From: JAKPUX01 sp964436305
Lineage (GTDB): Bacteria; Zhuqueibacterota; Zhuqueibacteria; Residuimicrobiales; Residuimicrobiaceae
Assembly (NCBI GenBank): GCA_964436305.1
Contig: CAYTCI010000011.1
Coordinates: 4,638-68,637, forward strand
Reading direction: 5' to 3'
DNA: 64,000 nucleotides
Numbering within the stretch: position 1 is the stretch's first letter; each line of letters opens with the position of its first letter. Positions 1 to 9,259 of this stretch are shown here, one piece after another. The notes beneath the pieces were generated by a model. It did no database searches, had not been told where the DNA came from, and saw only the letters and a program-made list of their open reading frames with translations. Both the position numbers and the translations under genes were made by a program.

Positions 1-1871
1 TGCTCCTGCTGGTGCTGGCCTTCGCCCGCCCGACCTGCCGACGCCAGAGTGGCGCCGACACCCGCGCCCGGACCAGCGCCGTGATCCTGGTGGATAATTC
101 GGTGAGTATGGCTATTGAGGAGAAGGGGGAAACCCTGCTGGATGCGGCCAAAAAAGCCGCGGGACTCGTCCTGGACCAGATGCAGCCGGGCGATGAGCTC
201 TTTCTCTGCCCGCTCACCGACACCAGCCGGCAGGAATTCCGGCGGGCCGTGCACGAGCCGGCTGCCCTGCGTCATGAACTGACGAACATGGGGCTTGCCT
301 ATTCTGCCACGCGCCTGTCGGCGGGACTGCAGTTCGCCCGCAACCTGCTCCAGCGTTCCGCCAATCTCAATCGCGAGATCTACCTGCTCTCCGACATGCA
401 AGCCAACGGATTTACTGCGGATTCGTTGGCGCCGTCTCCTGTGCCGATACGGCAGTTCGCCATTCCCATCCAGGCCGCTCATCCCGCCAACCTGGCGATC
501 ACCGGTGTCAAGTTGCGTTCGGCCATCCTCGAGGTCGGCAAGAGTGTTGAAGTCGAGGTGGCGCTGGCGAACACCGGCCGAGATCCCGGCCGCAACAAGC
601 TGGTGCAGCTTTTTCTCCACGGCCAGCGGGCGGCCCAGCGCACTATAACGCTCGAACCGGGTGCAACAACCCTCGAATCCTTTCGGTTCATCCTCGATCG
701 CAGCGGCTGGCTGGATGGCCAGGTACTGCTGGAGGATGATGCCTTGCTGCAGGACAATCAGCGCTATTTTTCATTCTACGTCCCGGAGCGGCTGACGATC
801 GGGATCCTGGCGCAGCCCTCACGGGGCGGGGATCTGCTGCAGCTGGCCCTGCGTTCTTCTGCCGACTCCTCGGCGCTGATCCGGCTGGTGCCGGTCGTTC
901 CCGAGCGCGCGGGCGCGCTGGAGCTGGACTCGCTGCAGATCGCTGTGCTCTATGATGTCAGCGGGTTGCCGGAGCCGGTCCTCGGCCGTTTGGCGGCCTG
1001 GCACAGCCGGGGGGGCGGCCTGCTGGTCGTCCTGGGGCGGCGGACGGACATCGCCTGGTACAACCAGCGGCTTGCACCCGCATTGCAGCTGGCGCCGGTG
1101 CTCGGCGAGTTGGGCCAGGGGGGCGGATTTTCGCTTAGCCGGATCGATGTCAGCCACCCGCTCTTTGCCGGCATCTTTGAGGGCGCGGCCCGCTCCTTCA
1201 CCCGGCCGCAATTCACCCATGCCTTGCGCCTGGCACCGCCCGCTGACGAGAATGTCTTAATGGCCTTCAGCAGTGGCGACCCCTATCTGCTCGAATCGCG
1301 CGGCGAACGCGGTTCGGGGCTGCTCTTTTCGGCCGGTTTTGAGCCGGAGGAGAGCGATATGGCCTACCGCACCCTGTTCGCGCCCCTGCTGCACCGCAGC
1401 ATGAGCTATCTGGCCTCGGGAGTACTGAATCAGGGCAGTGAGATGGTTGTGGGCGATCTTGTGCGCTGGCGGGTGCCACCTCCCCTGCTGCAGAGCCACT
1501 TCGAGCTCGCCGGCCCCGGCGATCGGCTGGATCGTGTCCGTCCGCTGGTGACGGCTTCGGGATCCTGGATCGAGTATGCGGAGACGCGCGAGCCCGGCAT
1601 CTATCGCCTGCAAGCCGATGGTAAAACCGAGGCGATCTGGGCGGTCAATATCCCCGATGCCGAACTGGATCTCAAGACGGCAGAGAGATCCCGGATTACG
1701 GCATCCCATCGGCTGGTCTGGATCGACGATCCGGGCGCGATCGCCCGCGCCGTCCGCGAGGCGCGGGTCGGGCGGGAATACTGGCGGCCATTTCTGCTCG
1801 CCGCCCTGATCCTGTTGCTGGCCGAAATGCTCCTTTACCGCGACAAAGCCGGGCGAACCCCGGAGGAATGA
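1..1871 (+). CDS. BatA-like VWA-domain membrane protein (5' end missing)
   Basis: The reading frame is open to the left edge, and the first visible codons (LLLVLAFARP) look like the end of the N-terminal membrane segment of BatA/aerotolerance-type proteins, so the true start lies outside the window. A GTG at 12 is the first possible in-window start but is probably internal. A von Willebrand A domain follows, with the MIDAS-type motif DNSVS near the start. Next comes a long beta-rich/GATase-like region, and a C-terminal hydrophobic helix (FLLAALILLLAEMLLY) precedes a charged tail. Family members are membrane-anchored, and their function is poorly known (Bat or MoxR-linked chaperone-like systems). 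The stop is followed directly by the GTG start of hflX, so the two genes are probably co-transcribed. Specific function is unknown. Confidence 0.75.
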   Translation, partial: LLLVLAFARPTCRRQSGADTRARTSAVILVDNSVSMAIEEKGETLLDAAKKAAGLVLDQMQPGDELFLCPLTDTSRQEFRRAVHEPAALRHELTNMGLAYSATRLSAGLQFARNLLQRSANLNREIYLLSDMQANGFTADSLAPSPVPIRQFAIPIQAAHPANLAITGVKLRSAILEVGKSVEVEVALANTGRDPGRNKLVQLFLHGQRAAQRTITLEPGATTLESFRFILDRSGWLDGQVLLEDDALLQDNQRYFSFYVPERLTIGILAQPSRGGDLLQLALRSSADSSALIRLVPVVPERAGALELDSLQIAVLYDVSGLPEPVLGRLAAWHSRGGGLLVVLGRRTDIAWYNQRLAPALQLAPVLGELGQGGGFSLSRIDVSHPLFAGIFEGAARSFTRPQFTHALRLAPPADENVLMAFSSGDPYLLESRGERGSGLLFSAGFEPEESDMAYRTLFAPLLHRSMSYLASGVLNQGSEMVVGDLVRWRVPPPLLQSHFELAGPGDRLDRVRPLVTASGSWIEYAETREPGIYRLQADGKTEAIWAVNIPDAELDLKTAERSRITASHRLVWIDDPGAIARAVREARVGREYWRPFLLAALILLLAEMLLYRDKAGRTPEE

Positions 1872-3188
1872 GTGGAAAGCTATCCCAATAACTCGGCTGC
1901 GGTGCAGGAGCTGCGTGAACGCGCGATCGTAGTGGGGTTAATCACACGCGAGACCCCCTCCTGGCGGGCCGAGGATTATCTCGATGAACTGGAGCTGCTG
2001 GCGGATACCGCCGGGGCCGAGGTGATCGAAAGGGTGGTGCAGGAGCGCGACCGCCGCGATCCGGCCTTCATGATCGGCCGGGGCAAGGCGGAAGAGCTGG
2101 CGCAGCTGGTACGCTACCAGGATGCCGATCTGATCATCTTTGATGACGATCTGACGCCGACCCAGGCCAAGAACCTCGAAAAGCTGTGCGGTGTCAAGGT
2201 CCTCGACCGCAGCGGCCTGATCCTGGATATCTTCGCCCGGCATGCCCGTACCCGCGAAGCGCGCACCCAGGTCGAACTGGCCCAGCTCAAGTATCTGGCG
2301 CCGCGCCTGGCCGGCCAGTGGCGCCACCTCGAACGTCAGGTCGGCGGCATCGGCGTGCGCGGCCCGGGCGAAACCCAGCTCGAGGTCGACCGGCGTCTGA
2401 TCCGTAAACGCGTTGGACTGCTCGAAAAGGAGCTCGAACGCATCGCCGGGCAGCGCGAGATTCGCCGCAAAAACCGCCGTGACTTGTTCAAGGCTGCCCT
2501 GGTCGGTTATACCAACGCCGGCAAATCCACCCTGCTCAATGCCCTGACCGACGCAGGCGTGCTGGTCGAGGATCGCCTCTTCGCCACACTCGATCCCACC
2601 GTGCGCAGTCTGCAGCTCGAAGCCCGCCGCCAGATCCTCCTGATCGATACAGTCGGATTCATTCGCAAGCTGCCCCATCACCTCATCGCCTCCTTCAAGA
2701 GCACGCTGGAGGAGTCCGCCGACGCTGATCTGCTTCTGCACGTCATCGATATCACCCATCCCGGTTATGCCGAGCAGATGATCGCTGTGGAGAAGGTGCT
2801 CCAGGAGCTCCATCTGACCGGCAAGCCGGTGCTCAAGATCTTTAACAAGATCGATCAATTTGATCAGCCGGGGGTGATCGCCCGGCTGCGCGAGTCCGAG
2901 CAGCCTTGCGTTTTCATTTCAGCGCAGCGGGGGATAGGCTTGACCCAGCTGATCGCGCGGCTCGGCGAGTTCGCGGATGCTGCCTTTATCAGCGAAACCC
3001 TGGAACTGCCGCTGCGGCAGGCGGGAGCGATCGCCCGGCTCTACGAGGTGGTGGAGGTGCTCGATACCCGCTACGATGAACAGGGGGTGGCGGTACAAAT
3101 CCGCTTTCCCCGCAATCAGGAGCAGCGCGTGCGCGGCCAGATGAACAGAATCCTCTCCGGGGAGGGCGACGATGCCAGGGAGCGCTAG
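1872..3188 (+). CDS. hflX: Ribosome-associated GTPase HflX
   Basis: This 438-residue protein has the full HflX layout. An N-terminal HflX domain contains the glycine-rich GIGVRGPGETQLE segment, a basic coiled-coil linker follows, and then the TRAFAC GTPase domain. Visible G motifs are G1 GYTNAGKST (about residue 212), G3 DTVGF (about 258) and G4 NKID (about 324). HflX binds the 50S subunit and splits or rescues stalled or stressed ribosomes. The GTG start at 1872 directly abuts the stop of the upstream VWA gene; an ATG at 1868 is out of frame. The 3' end overlaps the next gene by 17 bases. Family assignment is secure. Confidence 0.96.
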   Translation: MESYPNNSAAVQELRERAIVVGLITRETPSWRAEDYLDELELLADTAGAEVIERVVQERDRRDPAFMIGRGKAEELAQLVRYQDADLIIFDDDLTPTQAKNLEKLCGVKVLDRSGLILDIFARHARTREARTQVELAQLKYLAPRLAGQWRHLERQVGGIGVRGPGETQLEVDRRLIRKRVGLLEKELERIAGQREIRRKNRRDLFKAALVGYTNAGKSTLLNALTDAGVLVEDRLFATLDPTVRSLQLEARRQILLIDTVGFIRKLPHHLIASFKSTLEESADADLLLHVIDITHPGYAEQMIAVEKVLQELHLTGKPVLKIFNKIDQFDQPGVIARLRESEQPCVFISAQRGIGLTQLIARLGEFADAAFISETLELPLRQAGAIARLYEVVEVLDTRYDEQGVAVQIRFPRNQEQRVRGQMNRILSGEGDDARER

Positions 3189-4857
3189 GACCGCGGCGGG
3201 CTTCCTCACCATCCTGGGGCTGCTCGTAGCTATGCCGGCCCCCGGCGGGATCGGGGAGCGCATCCGCGGCACCAACCGGCACTATCGCGAGGGCGACTGG
3301 ACGACCTGGTCGTCGATGCGCCACATCCGCCAGCTGTGCGTCGCGCCGGACCGCGTCTATTTTGCCACAACCGGCGGAATCGGCTGCTACAATTCCATCA
3401 GCCAGCGCTGGGAGAGGCCGCAGACGGTCAGTGATGGCCTGGCCAGCGCCGACATCGACCTGGTGGCCTTTGACGAGAACAGCGGCTTCCTCTGGTGCGC
3501 GCAGCGGGAGGGTCTCAGCTATCTCGGTCCGGCCAGCCACGTCTGGACCAACCTCTTTTACGACGAGTGCGGCTTCCGCCGGGGCGAACGCGCGGTCTCT
3601 CTCGGATTCGGCAGCGATCGTTTTCTCTACGGGATCACCAGCGCCGGGCGCGCCTTCGCCTCGTGGGGCACCAGCGGGGAGATGGAATGGGATAAGGGTC
3701 CGGATGCTGAAACCCGGGTTGTCTGGTTCGGCCAGGCCGCCCGGCCGGAGGCTCCGCCCCCGCATCTTTTCCTGCCGCCCGGCTATTTTTATGATGACCC
3801 GTCACGGCGGATCACCGACCTGCATAACCGTTCCTACCCGATCACCTGCTGGCAGCGGGATTCCTGGAATTCGCTCTGGCTGGGCAGCTGGGGCCTTGGC
3901 GCCGCCCGCGTCGATCTGCTCAGCGGGCGGTATCAGCCGCTGCCCTACGGCCTGTGGGATCCGGCGGTGGCGGCCATGGCCTACGACCAGGATGCTCTCT
4001 GGCTGGGCGGCGATCAGGCGCTGCAGGGTTATGGCGCCATGACCCGCTGGGAGGTGGACCAGCGTGATCCCGAAGTATATGAACCGCGCCTTCTCAGCGG
4101 ATTCAGCGACGACCGCATCACCGCAATGGCCTTCGATGACGATTACCTCTGGTTCGGCACCCGCAACGGCCTTACGCGCTACGACCTCAACCGGGGCAGC
4201 TGGCGTACCCTGAGCCAGGCCGAGCACCTCCCGGACCCGCGGATCACCCATCTCTATATGGATTCCACTTATCTTTGGGTGGCCACCGAATCCGGACTGG
4301 CGCGCTTGCTCAAATCCTCCTTTGGCAAATGGGACTCGCTGGCTATCGATATCATCGATCTCCGCCATCTGGGCTCGCTGCGCATCCCGTTTCTCGCCCC
4401 TCAGGGCGATACCCTCTGGGTCGGAACCGAGCTTGGCCTCTATCTCTTCAATACCCGCACCGACAGCGGCTATTTCTTCGGCGAGGGTTTTTATCCTGTC
4501 CGACAGGAGATCGAGGCGGTGGCCTGCTGGCAAGATGAAGTCTGGTTCGGCACGGCGGCGGGCATCGGCGGATTCAATGTGCGGACGGGGGAGTGGTTTA
4601 CGCCCCCCGAGCAGCGCCTCGAGCCGGCCGGCGCCATCCACTGGATGGAGGCGGATGCGGCCTCGGTCTGGGCTGCCACGGAGCAGGGTGTCCCGCGCTA
4701 TGAGCGCTCAAGCCGGCGCTGGATCCGCTATGGGATGGTGGACGGGCTGCCGGCACCGGCGGTGACGACCCTGATGCTCAACGGGGATTATATCTGGTTT
4801 GGCTCATCCCGCGGCCTGACCCTCTTTTACTGGAATGCACCCTATCGGATCGACTGA
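3172..4857 (+). CDS. Exported beta-propeller protein of unknown function
   Basis: This 561-residue protein has a short hydrophobic N-terminal signal-like segment (GFLTILGLLVAMPAPGG). It is then built almost entirely of repeating blade-like units such as 'DDYLWFGTRNGLTRYD' followed by 'GSWRTL'. These units resemble the two-component-regulator-propeller (Reg_prop) repeats found in hybrid sensor kinases of the FCB group, but here no kinase or transmembrane module is attached. The ATG at 3172 has a good GGGAGGG ribosome binding site inside the end of hflX, and the stop overlaps the folC start (ATGA), so translation is probably coupled on both sides. It is likely periplasmic or surface exposed. 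I do not recognise a specific function. Confidence 0.7.
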   Translation: MPGSARTAAGFLTILGLLVAMPAPGGIGERIRGTNRHYREGDWTTWSSMRHIRQLCVAPDRVYFATTGGIGCYNSISQRWERPQTVSDGLASADIDLVAFDENSGFLWCAQREGLSYLGPASHVWTNLFYDECGFRRGERAVSLGFGSDRFLYGITSAGRAFASWGTSGEMEWDKGPDAETRVVWFGQAARPEAPPPHLFLPPGYFYDDPSRRITDLHNRSYPITCWQRDSWNSLWLGSWGLGAARVDLLSGRYQPLPYGLWDPAVAAMAYDQDALWLGGDQALQGYGAMTRWEVDQRDPEVYEPRLLSGFSDDRITAMAFDDDYLWFGTRNGLTRYDLNRGSWRTLSQAEHLPDPRITHLYMDSTYLWVATESGLARLLKSSFGKWDSLAIDIIDLRHLGSLRIPFLAPQGDTLWVGTELGLYLFNTRTDSGYFFGEGFYPVRQEIEAVACWQDEVWFGTAAGIGGFNVRTGEWFTPPEQRLEPAGAIHWMEADAASVWAATEQGVPRYERSSRRWIRYGMVDGLPAPAVTTLMLNGDYIWFGSSRGLTLFYWNAPYRID

Positions 4858-6149
4858 TGATGACCTATCAGGAAGCGGAAGCCTTTCTGCTCGGGCGGGA
4901 GCTCTTCGGCTGGAAGCTGGGGCTGGAGCGGATGACCACCTTTCTCGCCGAGCTGGGGCAACCGCAGGAGCAATTTGCCACCGTGCATGTCGCCGGGACC
5001 AACGGCAAGGGATCGGTCACGGCGATGCTGGCGAGCCTCTTGCGCGAGAGCGGGCTGGCTTGCGGCATGTACACCTCACCGCATCTGCAGACGCTGCGTG
5101 AGCGGATCCGCGTCAATGGCAGCTGGATCGGCGAGGCGGAGGTGGTCCGGCTGGTGGAGCGCTGGCGGCCTCTGATCGAGTCGCTGCAATGCACCTTTTT
5201 CGAGACCATGACCGGCCTGGCCTTCCGTCATTTTGCCGATGCCGGCGTCGATGCAGCGGTCATCGAGGTCGGGTTGGGCGGCCGACTCGACGCGACCAAT
5301 GTCATCACTCCCTTGCTCTCGATCATCACCAACATCGGTTTCGATCATATGGAGCATCTGGGGGATAGCCTGGCGGCCATCGCGGGGGAGAAGGCGGGAA
5401 TCATCAAGCCCGCGGTCCCCTGCGTGACCGGATCGCTGCCGCTGGAGGCGGAGCGGGTCATTTTCGGCCGTGCACAGGAGCTCGGCAGTCCGATTTTGCG
5501 GGCGACGCAAGCGGTGCGGGTGCGGGATCTCCATCTTGCGGCAGAGGGGACGCGCTTCACCGCAGTCACTGCCGGTGCCACCTGGCCGGAGCTTTTCATC
5601 CCGCTGCCCGGGCCACATCAGTTGGGCAATGCCAGGACGGTCATCTGTGCAGCGGAACAGCTGGCCCGGCGGGGTGTGATCCCCTCGCCGCCGCCGCTAC
5701 CGCGGGCCCTTGCCGCCGTGCACTGGCCGGGGCGCTTCGAATCGATCAGCACGGCGCCCCTGATACTGATTGATGTGGCGCACAATCCGGATGGTTTTGC
5801 CCGGCAGCGCTGGATGTGGCGCCATTTCTATCCCGGCAGGCCCAGGGCCCTGGTGCTCGGCCTGGTCAAGGAGAAGGACCTCGATGGGGTGATCCGCGAG
5901 CTGCCGGCGGAGGTGGTGATGATTTTTGCTGTGCCGGCTCCGAGCCATCGCGGCCTGCCCGTCGACGTGCTGACGCGGGCACTGCGGGCGGCCGGGCTGC
6001 CGGTCGCCCCCTGTTCTACGGTGCAGGCCGGTGTCGAAGCGGCCTGGAATTGGGCGGCCGCCGATCCGGATCGCGTGGTTTGCATCACCGGCTCCCATTA
6101 TGTGGTCGGTGCGGCGCTGGATGGAATAAAGGGCTTGACAAAATCGTGA
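4857..6149 (+). CDS. folC: Bifunctional folylpolyglutamate/dihydrofolate synthase
   Basis: This 430-residue Mur-ligase-family protein adds glutamate to dihydropteroate or reduced folates using ATP. The FolC P-loop GTNGKGS is at about residues 47-53. Other family features are the TSPHL segment just downstream, the metal/substrate region GLGGRLDATNV, the central NIGFDHMEHLG block and the C-terminal domain with DVAHNPDG. Length is normal. ATG at 4857 overlaps the stop of the propeller gene; a second in-frame ATG follows immediately at 4860. It is the last gene of the run that begins before the window, and the promoter of the next gene starts inside its final codons. Confidence 0.95.
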   Translation: MMTYQEAEAFLLGRELFGWKLGLERMTTFLAELGQPQEQFATVHVAGTNGKGSVTAMLASLLRESGLACGMYTSPHLQTLRERIRVNGSWIGEAEVVRLVERWRPLIESLQCTFFETMTGLAFRHFADAGVDAAVIEVGLGGRLDATNVITPLLSIITNIGFDHMEHLGDSLAAIAGEKAGIIKPAVPCVTGSLPLEAERVIFGRAQELGSPILRATQAVRVRDLHLAAEGTRFTAVTAGATWPELFIPLPGPHQLGNARTVICAAEQLARRGVIPSPPPLPRALAAVHWPGRFESISTAPLILIDVAHNPDGFARQRWMWRHFYPGRPRALVLGLVKEKDLDGVIRELPAEVVMIFAVPAPSHRGLPVDVLTRALRAAGLPVAPCSTVQAGVEAAWNWAAADPDRVVCITGSHYVVGAALDGIKGLTKS

Positions 6150-6163
6150 AGTTTTAATAAATT
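6135..6163 (+). promoter_or_regulatory. Promoter TTGACA-N17-TAAATT for the lone ABC ATPase
   Basis: TTGACA at 6135-6140 and TAAATT at 6158-6163 are exactly 17 bases apart. The site overlaps the 3' end of folC and lies about 130 bases before the ATPase start, giving a leader of about 125 nt. That leader contains a small TCGCTT/AAGCGA inverted repeat at about 6243-6256. The site belongs to the nine-member TTG-N20-TAnnTT set described in the findings. Confidence 0.6.
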
Positions 6164-6295
6164 AAGGCGAAGTCAATCCTGCTTTGCCCCATAATAACAC
6201 GCCCTGATCTTCAATTTTCCTCATAGATAGAGCACATCCTTATCGCTTGAAGCGAGAATCACCCACAATCGAATACCCAACTCCGGAGCATACTC

Positions 6296-7396
6296 TTGGC
6301 AAAGGTCCAGCTGGACAAGGTGAGCAAGGTCTTTGAGCATCAAGTCAAAGCGGTTGATGCGGTCGATATCGAGATCAAGGACAAGGAATTTATCGTTCTG
6401 GTAGGCCCGTCGGGGTGCGGCAAATCGACGACGCTGCGCATGATTGCCGGGCTGGAGGAGATCAGCTCGGGCGAGATCCGCATCGGCGAGCGTGTGGTTA
6501 ATGAGGTGCCGCCCAAAGACCGTGATATTGCCATGGTCTTTCAGAATTACGCACTCTATCCGCATATGACGGTATTCGAAAACATGGCCTTTGGCCTGAA
6601 GCTGCGCAAGTATCCCAAAGAGGAGATTGCCCAGCGCGTCAAGGAGGCGGCGGAAATTCTCAGCATCGAGGATCTCCTCGAGCGCAAACCCAAACAGCTC
6701 TCCGGTGGCCAGCGCCAGCGGGTGGCCGTCGGCCGTGCCATTGTGCGCAAGCCCCAGGTCTTTCTCTTTGATGAACCCCTTTCCAATCTCGACGCCAAAC
6801 TGCGGGTGCAGATGCGCACCGAGATCTCCAAGCTGCACACCCGGCTCGAAACGACGATGATCTACGTCACCCACGACCAGGTCGAGGCGATGACCATGGG
6901 CGATCGCATCGTGGTGATGAAGGATGGCCGCGTGCAGCAGATCGATACGCCGATGAATCTGTACGATGCACCGGTCAACAAGTTCGTCGCCGGTTTCATC
7001 GGCAGCCCGGCGATGAATTTTATCCCGGGGGAGATCGTGCGTGAGGAGGGACTCTGGTTCCGTGCGGGCGAGATGAAGCTGCGCATTCCCGACAGCCGGA
7101 GCGAGCGCCTCGACCCGCATCTCGGGAAGAAACTCATCCTCGGCGTCCGGCCGGAGGATTTGAGTGAATATGACACGGCGGCCAGGCCCCTTGCGGAGTG
7201 CAGTGCCTCCTGCCGGGTCGAAGTGGTCGAGCCCATGGGCAACGAGATTTTTGTCTATCTCGCCAATGGGGCCAATACCCTGGTGGCGCGGATGAACGTC
7301 CAGGCACGGCCGATCGTGAGCGCGGAGTACCGGGTTCTGTTCGATATGGACAAGGCGCATTTTTTCCTGGCGGAGAGCGAAGCGGCTATCCTCTGA
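6296..7396 (+). CDS. MalK/UgpC/MsmK-type sugar ABC transporter ATPase, lone gene
   Basis: This 366-residue ATPase energises carbohydrate (CUT1) importers. It shows Walker A GPSGCGKS, a Q-loop in VFQNYALYPHMTV, signature LSGGQRQR, Walker B VFLFDEP, D-loop SNLD and H-loop YVTHD. A C-terminal TOBE/regulatory OB-fold region contains GVRPEDL. The start is a TTG at 6296, seven bases after GGAG at 6285-6288, and the protein begins MAKVQLDKV as expected for the family. No permease or binding-protein gene is adjacent, and it has its own promoter. It may therefore serve several transporters encoded elsewhere, as MsmK does in streptococci (inference). Confidence 0.92.
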   Translation: MAKVQLDKVSKVFEHQVKAVDAVDIEIKDKEFIVLVGPSGCGKSTTLRMIAGLEEISSGEIRIGERVVNEVPPKDRDIAMVFQNYALYPHMTVFENMAFGLKLRKYPKEEIAQRVKEAAEILSIEDLLERKPKQLSGGQRQRVAVGRAIVRKPQVFLFDEPLSNLDAKLRVQMRTEISKLHTRLETTMIYVTHDQVEAMTMGDRIVVMKDGRVQQIDTPMNLYDAPVNKFVAGFIGSPAMNFIPGEIVREEGLWFRAGEMKLRIPDSRSERLDPHLGKKLILGVRPEDLSEYDTAARPLAECSASCRVEVVEPMGNEIFVYLANGANTLVARMNVQARPIVSAEYRVLFDMDKAHFFLAESEAAIL

Positions 7397-7618
7397 TCCT
7401 TCCCTGAACCGTTCATCCTCTCCTCAATCTCCCTGTCCGGTAATTTTTTCCTGGCATAAAGCTGTTGGTCCGGTGGTGGGTGGTGATTCCCCGGGGGTAG
7501 CCAAAGTCCAGGGCCTCCATTCTGATGTGCTGCCCTTGCACCCAGTGTGCCGCTGAATTCCCTGATGTGAACATCGCAAGCAAAGACCCTACTTACTACT
7601 ATTTATCATGAGGTTTCA

Positions 7619-8866
7619 ATGGATATTGCTGAACTCAAGGCGCGGAAAATTGCCGAGCTGAACAAGCTGGCCCAGGACATGGGCGTCACCGGCTGTACCG
7701 GTCTGCGCAAATCGGAGCTGATCTTCAAGATACTTGAAGAACAGACCAAAAAAGAGGGGCTCATCTTCGCCGAAGGGGTCCTCGAGGTGCTGCCCGACGG
7801 CTACGGCTTTCTGCGCTCGCCCGATTTCAATTACCTGCCCGGTCCGGACGACATCTATGTCTCCCCCTCGCAGATCAAGCGCTTTGGCCTGCGCACCGGC
7901 GACACGGTCTCCGGCCAGATCCGGCCGCCCAAGGAGAATGAGCGCTTTTTCGCCCTGCTCAAGGTCGAGGCGGTCAATTTCGAGAATCCGGAAGAGGCCA
8001 AAAGCATCATCCTCTTCGACAACCTGACGCCGCTCTATCCCCACGACCGCATCGAGCTGGAAACGACGGCGGGCGAGATGTCGATGCGCATCATGAACCT
8101 GCTCACCCCCATCGGCAAGGGCCAGCGCGGTCTGATCGTCGCCCAGCCCAAAACCGGTAAAACCACCCTGCTGCAAAAGATCGCCAACGCCATCTCCACC
8201 AACCACCCCGAAATGAAGCTGATCGTCCTCCTCATCGACGAACGTCCCGAAGAAGTCACCGATATGGAGCGCTCGGTCAACGCGGAGGTGATCAGCTCGA
8301 CCTTTGACGAGCCCGCCGAGCGCCATGTCCAGGTCTCCGATATGGTGCTGGAGAAGGCCAAACGACTGGTCGAGTATGGCCAGGATGTCTGCATCCTGCT
8401 CGACAGCATCACCCGTCTTGCCCGTGCGCACAACGCTGTCGTGCCCCACAGCGGCAAGATCCTCTCCGGTGGTGTCGACGCCAACGCCCTGCATCGCCCG
8501 AAACGTTTCTTCGGCGCCGCCCGCAATATCGAGGAGGGAGGCAGTTTGACCATCATCGCCACCGCCCTGATTGACACCGGCAGCCGTATGGACGAGGTCA
8601 TCTTTGAAGAGTTCAAGGGGACGGGCAACATGGAGCTGGTGCTGGACCGCCGCATATCGGATCGCCGCATCTTCCCCTCCATTGACGTCAACCGCTCCGG
8701 CACGCGCAAGGAAGAGCTCCTGCTCGGCGACCTGGAGCTGAACCGCGTCTGGATTCTGCGCAAGCTGCTGGCCGAACTGGCGCCGGTGGAGGCGATGGAA
8801 TTCCTTCTCTCGAAGATGCAGGGGACCAAGTCCAACAAGCAGTTTTTGGACTCAATGAATATGTAA
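7619..8866 (+). CDS. rho: Transcription termination factor Rho
   Basis: This 415-residue hexameric RNA helicase has an N-terminal Rho-N helical domain (residues 1-45), a cold-shock-like RNA-binding domain (EGVLEVLPDGYGFLRSP) and a RecA-type ATPase. Walker A is PKTGKTT (about 177-183) and Walker B LIVLLIDERPEEV (about 201-213). The Q-loop/R-loop region (SGGVDANALHRPKRFFGAARN) is conserved. The variant PKTGKT replaces the usual PKAGKT of the bicyclomycin pocket. The gene stands alone after a 222-base upstream gap with no obvious promoter of the common type seen elsewhere here. The start is ATG at 7619. Confidence 0.97.
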   Translation: MDIAELKARKIAELNKLAQDMGVTGCTGLRKSELIFKILEEQTKKEGLIFAEGVLEVLPDGYGFLRSPDFNYLPGPDDIYVSPSQIKRFGLRTGDTVSGQIRPPKENERFFALLKVEAVNFENPEEAKSIILFDNLTPLYPHDRIELETTAGEMSMRIMNLLTPIGKGQRGLIVAQPKTGKTTLLQKIANAISTNHPEMKLIVLLIDERPEEVTDMERSVNAEVISSTFDEPAERHVQVSDMVLEKAKRLVEYGQDVCILLDSITRLARAHNAVVPHSGKILSGGVDANALHRPKRFFGAARNIEEGGSLTIIATALIDTGSRMDEVIFEEFKGTGNMELVLDRRISDRRIFPSIDVNRSGTRKEELLLGDLELNRVWILRKLLAELAPVEAMEFLLSKMQGTKSNKQFLDSMNM

Positions 8867-8880
8867 GGCAAAGGTTTTTC

Positions 8881-8909
8881 TTGCTTTTGCCGATCCGTTT
8901 TCGTATATT
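8881..8909 (+). promoter_or_regulatory. Promoter TTGCTT-N17-TATATT for rpmE
   Basis: TTGCTT at 8881-8886 and TATATT at 8904-8909 are 17 bases apart, in the gap between rho and rpmE. The predicted transcript starts about 8916, about 38 bases before the rpmE start. It is a member of the TTG-N20-TAnnTT set. Confidence 0.6.
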
Positions 8910-8953
8910 TTCGATTGCAAATTTCCCTAAAATCACGAACCGGAGGATATACA

Positions 8954-9166
8954 TTGAAAAAGGGCATTCATCCCAAATATGACGTCAGCACCGTCTCGTG
9001 CGCCTGCGGCCATTCTTTCAAGGTGCGTACCACGGTGGGTGACCAAAAGCTGGATATCTGCTCCAACTGCCATCCCTTCTTCACGGGCAAGCAGAAGCTG
9101 CTGGATACTGCGGGCCGCGTTGAGCAGTTCCGCCGTCGTTACAATCTGCCTAACAAGCAGTCCTAG
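8954..9166 (+). CDS. rpmE: 50S ribosomal protein L31 (zinc-binding form)
   Basis: This 70-residue L31 has the family start KKGIHPKY and the two cysteine pairs of the C+ zinc-binding form (CAC and CSNC). The C-terminal segment FTGKQKLLDTAGRVEQFRRR is conserved. No ATG is available. TTG at 8954, eight bases after GGAGG, gives the expected N-terminus; the open frame continues upstream to 8915 but without homology. It has its own promoter and is followed by a strong intrinsic terminator, so it is probably monocistronic. Confidence 0.95.
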   Translation: MKKGIHPKYDVSTVSCACGHSFKVRTTVGDQKLDICSNCHPFFTGKQKLLDTAGRVEQFRRRYNLPNKQS

Positions 9167-9188
9167 CACCCTTTTCAGACGACATAAA
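9130..9188 (+). terminator. Intrinsic terminator after rpmE (9188-9230)
   Basis: The true span is 9188 to about 9230. An outer stem AACGGAAG/CTTCCGTT and an inner GC stem CCCGCC/GGCGGG are interrupted by a small ATAT bulge. The structure is followed by a run of seven T, interrupted by A and then more T. It lies 22 bases after the rpmE stop. Confidence 0.3.
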
Positions 9189-9237
9189 ACGGAAGATATC
9201 CCGCCACTGCGGCGGGACTTCCGTTTTTTTATTTTTT
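9188..9237 (+). terminator. Intrinsic terminator after rpmE
   Basis: Stem AACGGAAG ... CTTCCGTT encloses the GC-rich inner stem CCCGCC/GGCGGG with loop ACTGC, and a T-rich tract runs to about 9237. It lies just downstream of rpmE and just before the DUF1385 gene, so it separates the two transcripts. This entry carries the correct coordinates for the terminator listed immediately before it. Confidence 0.9.
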
Positions 9238-9259
9238 AACCCAGGCAGGAACCGCTTTC

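Noticed and set aside
9130..9188. First of the two rpmE terminator entries in the feature list
   Set aside because: Its end coordinate is wrong; the entry at 9188-9237 is the valid one.
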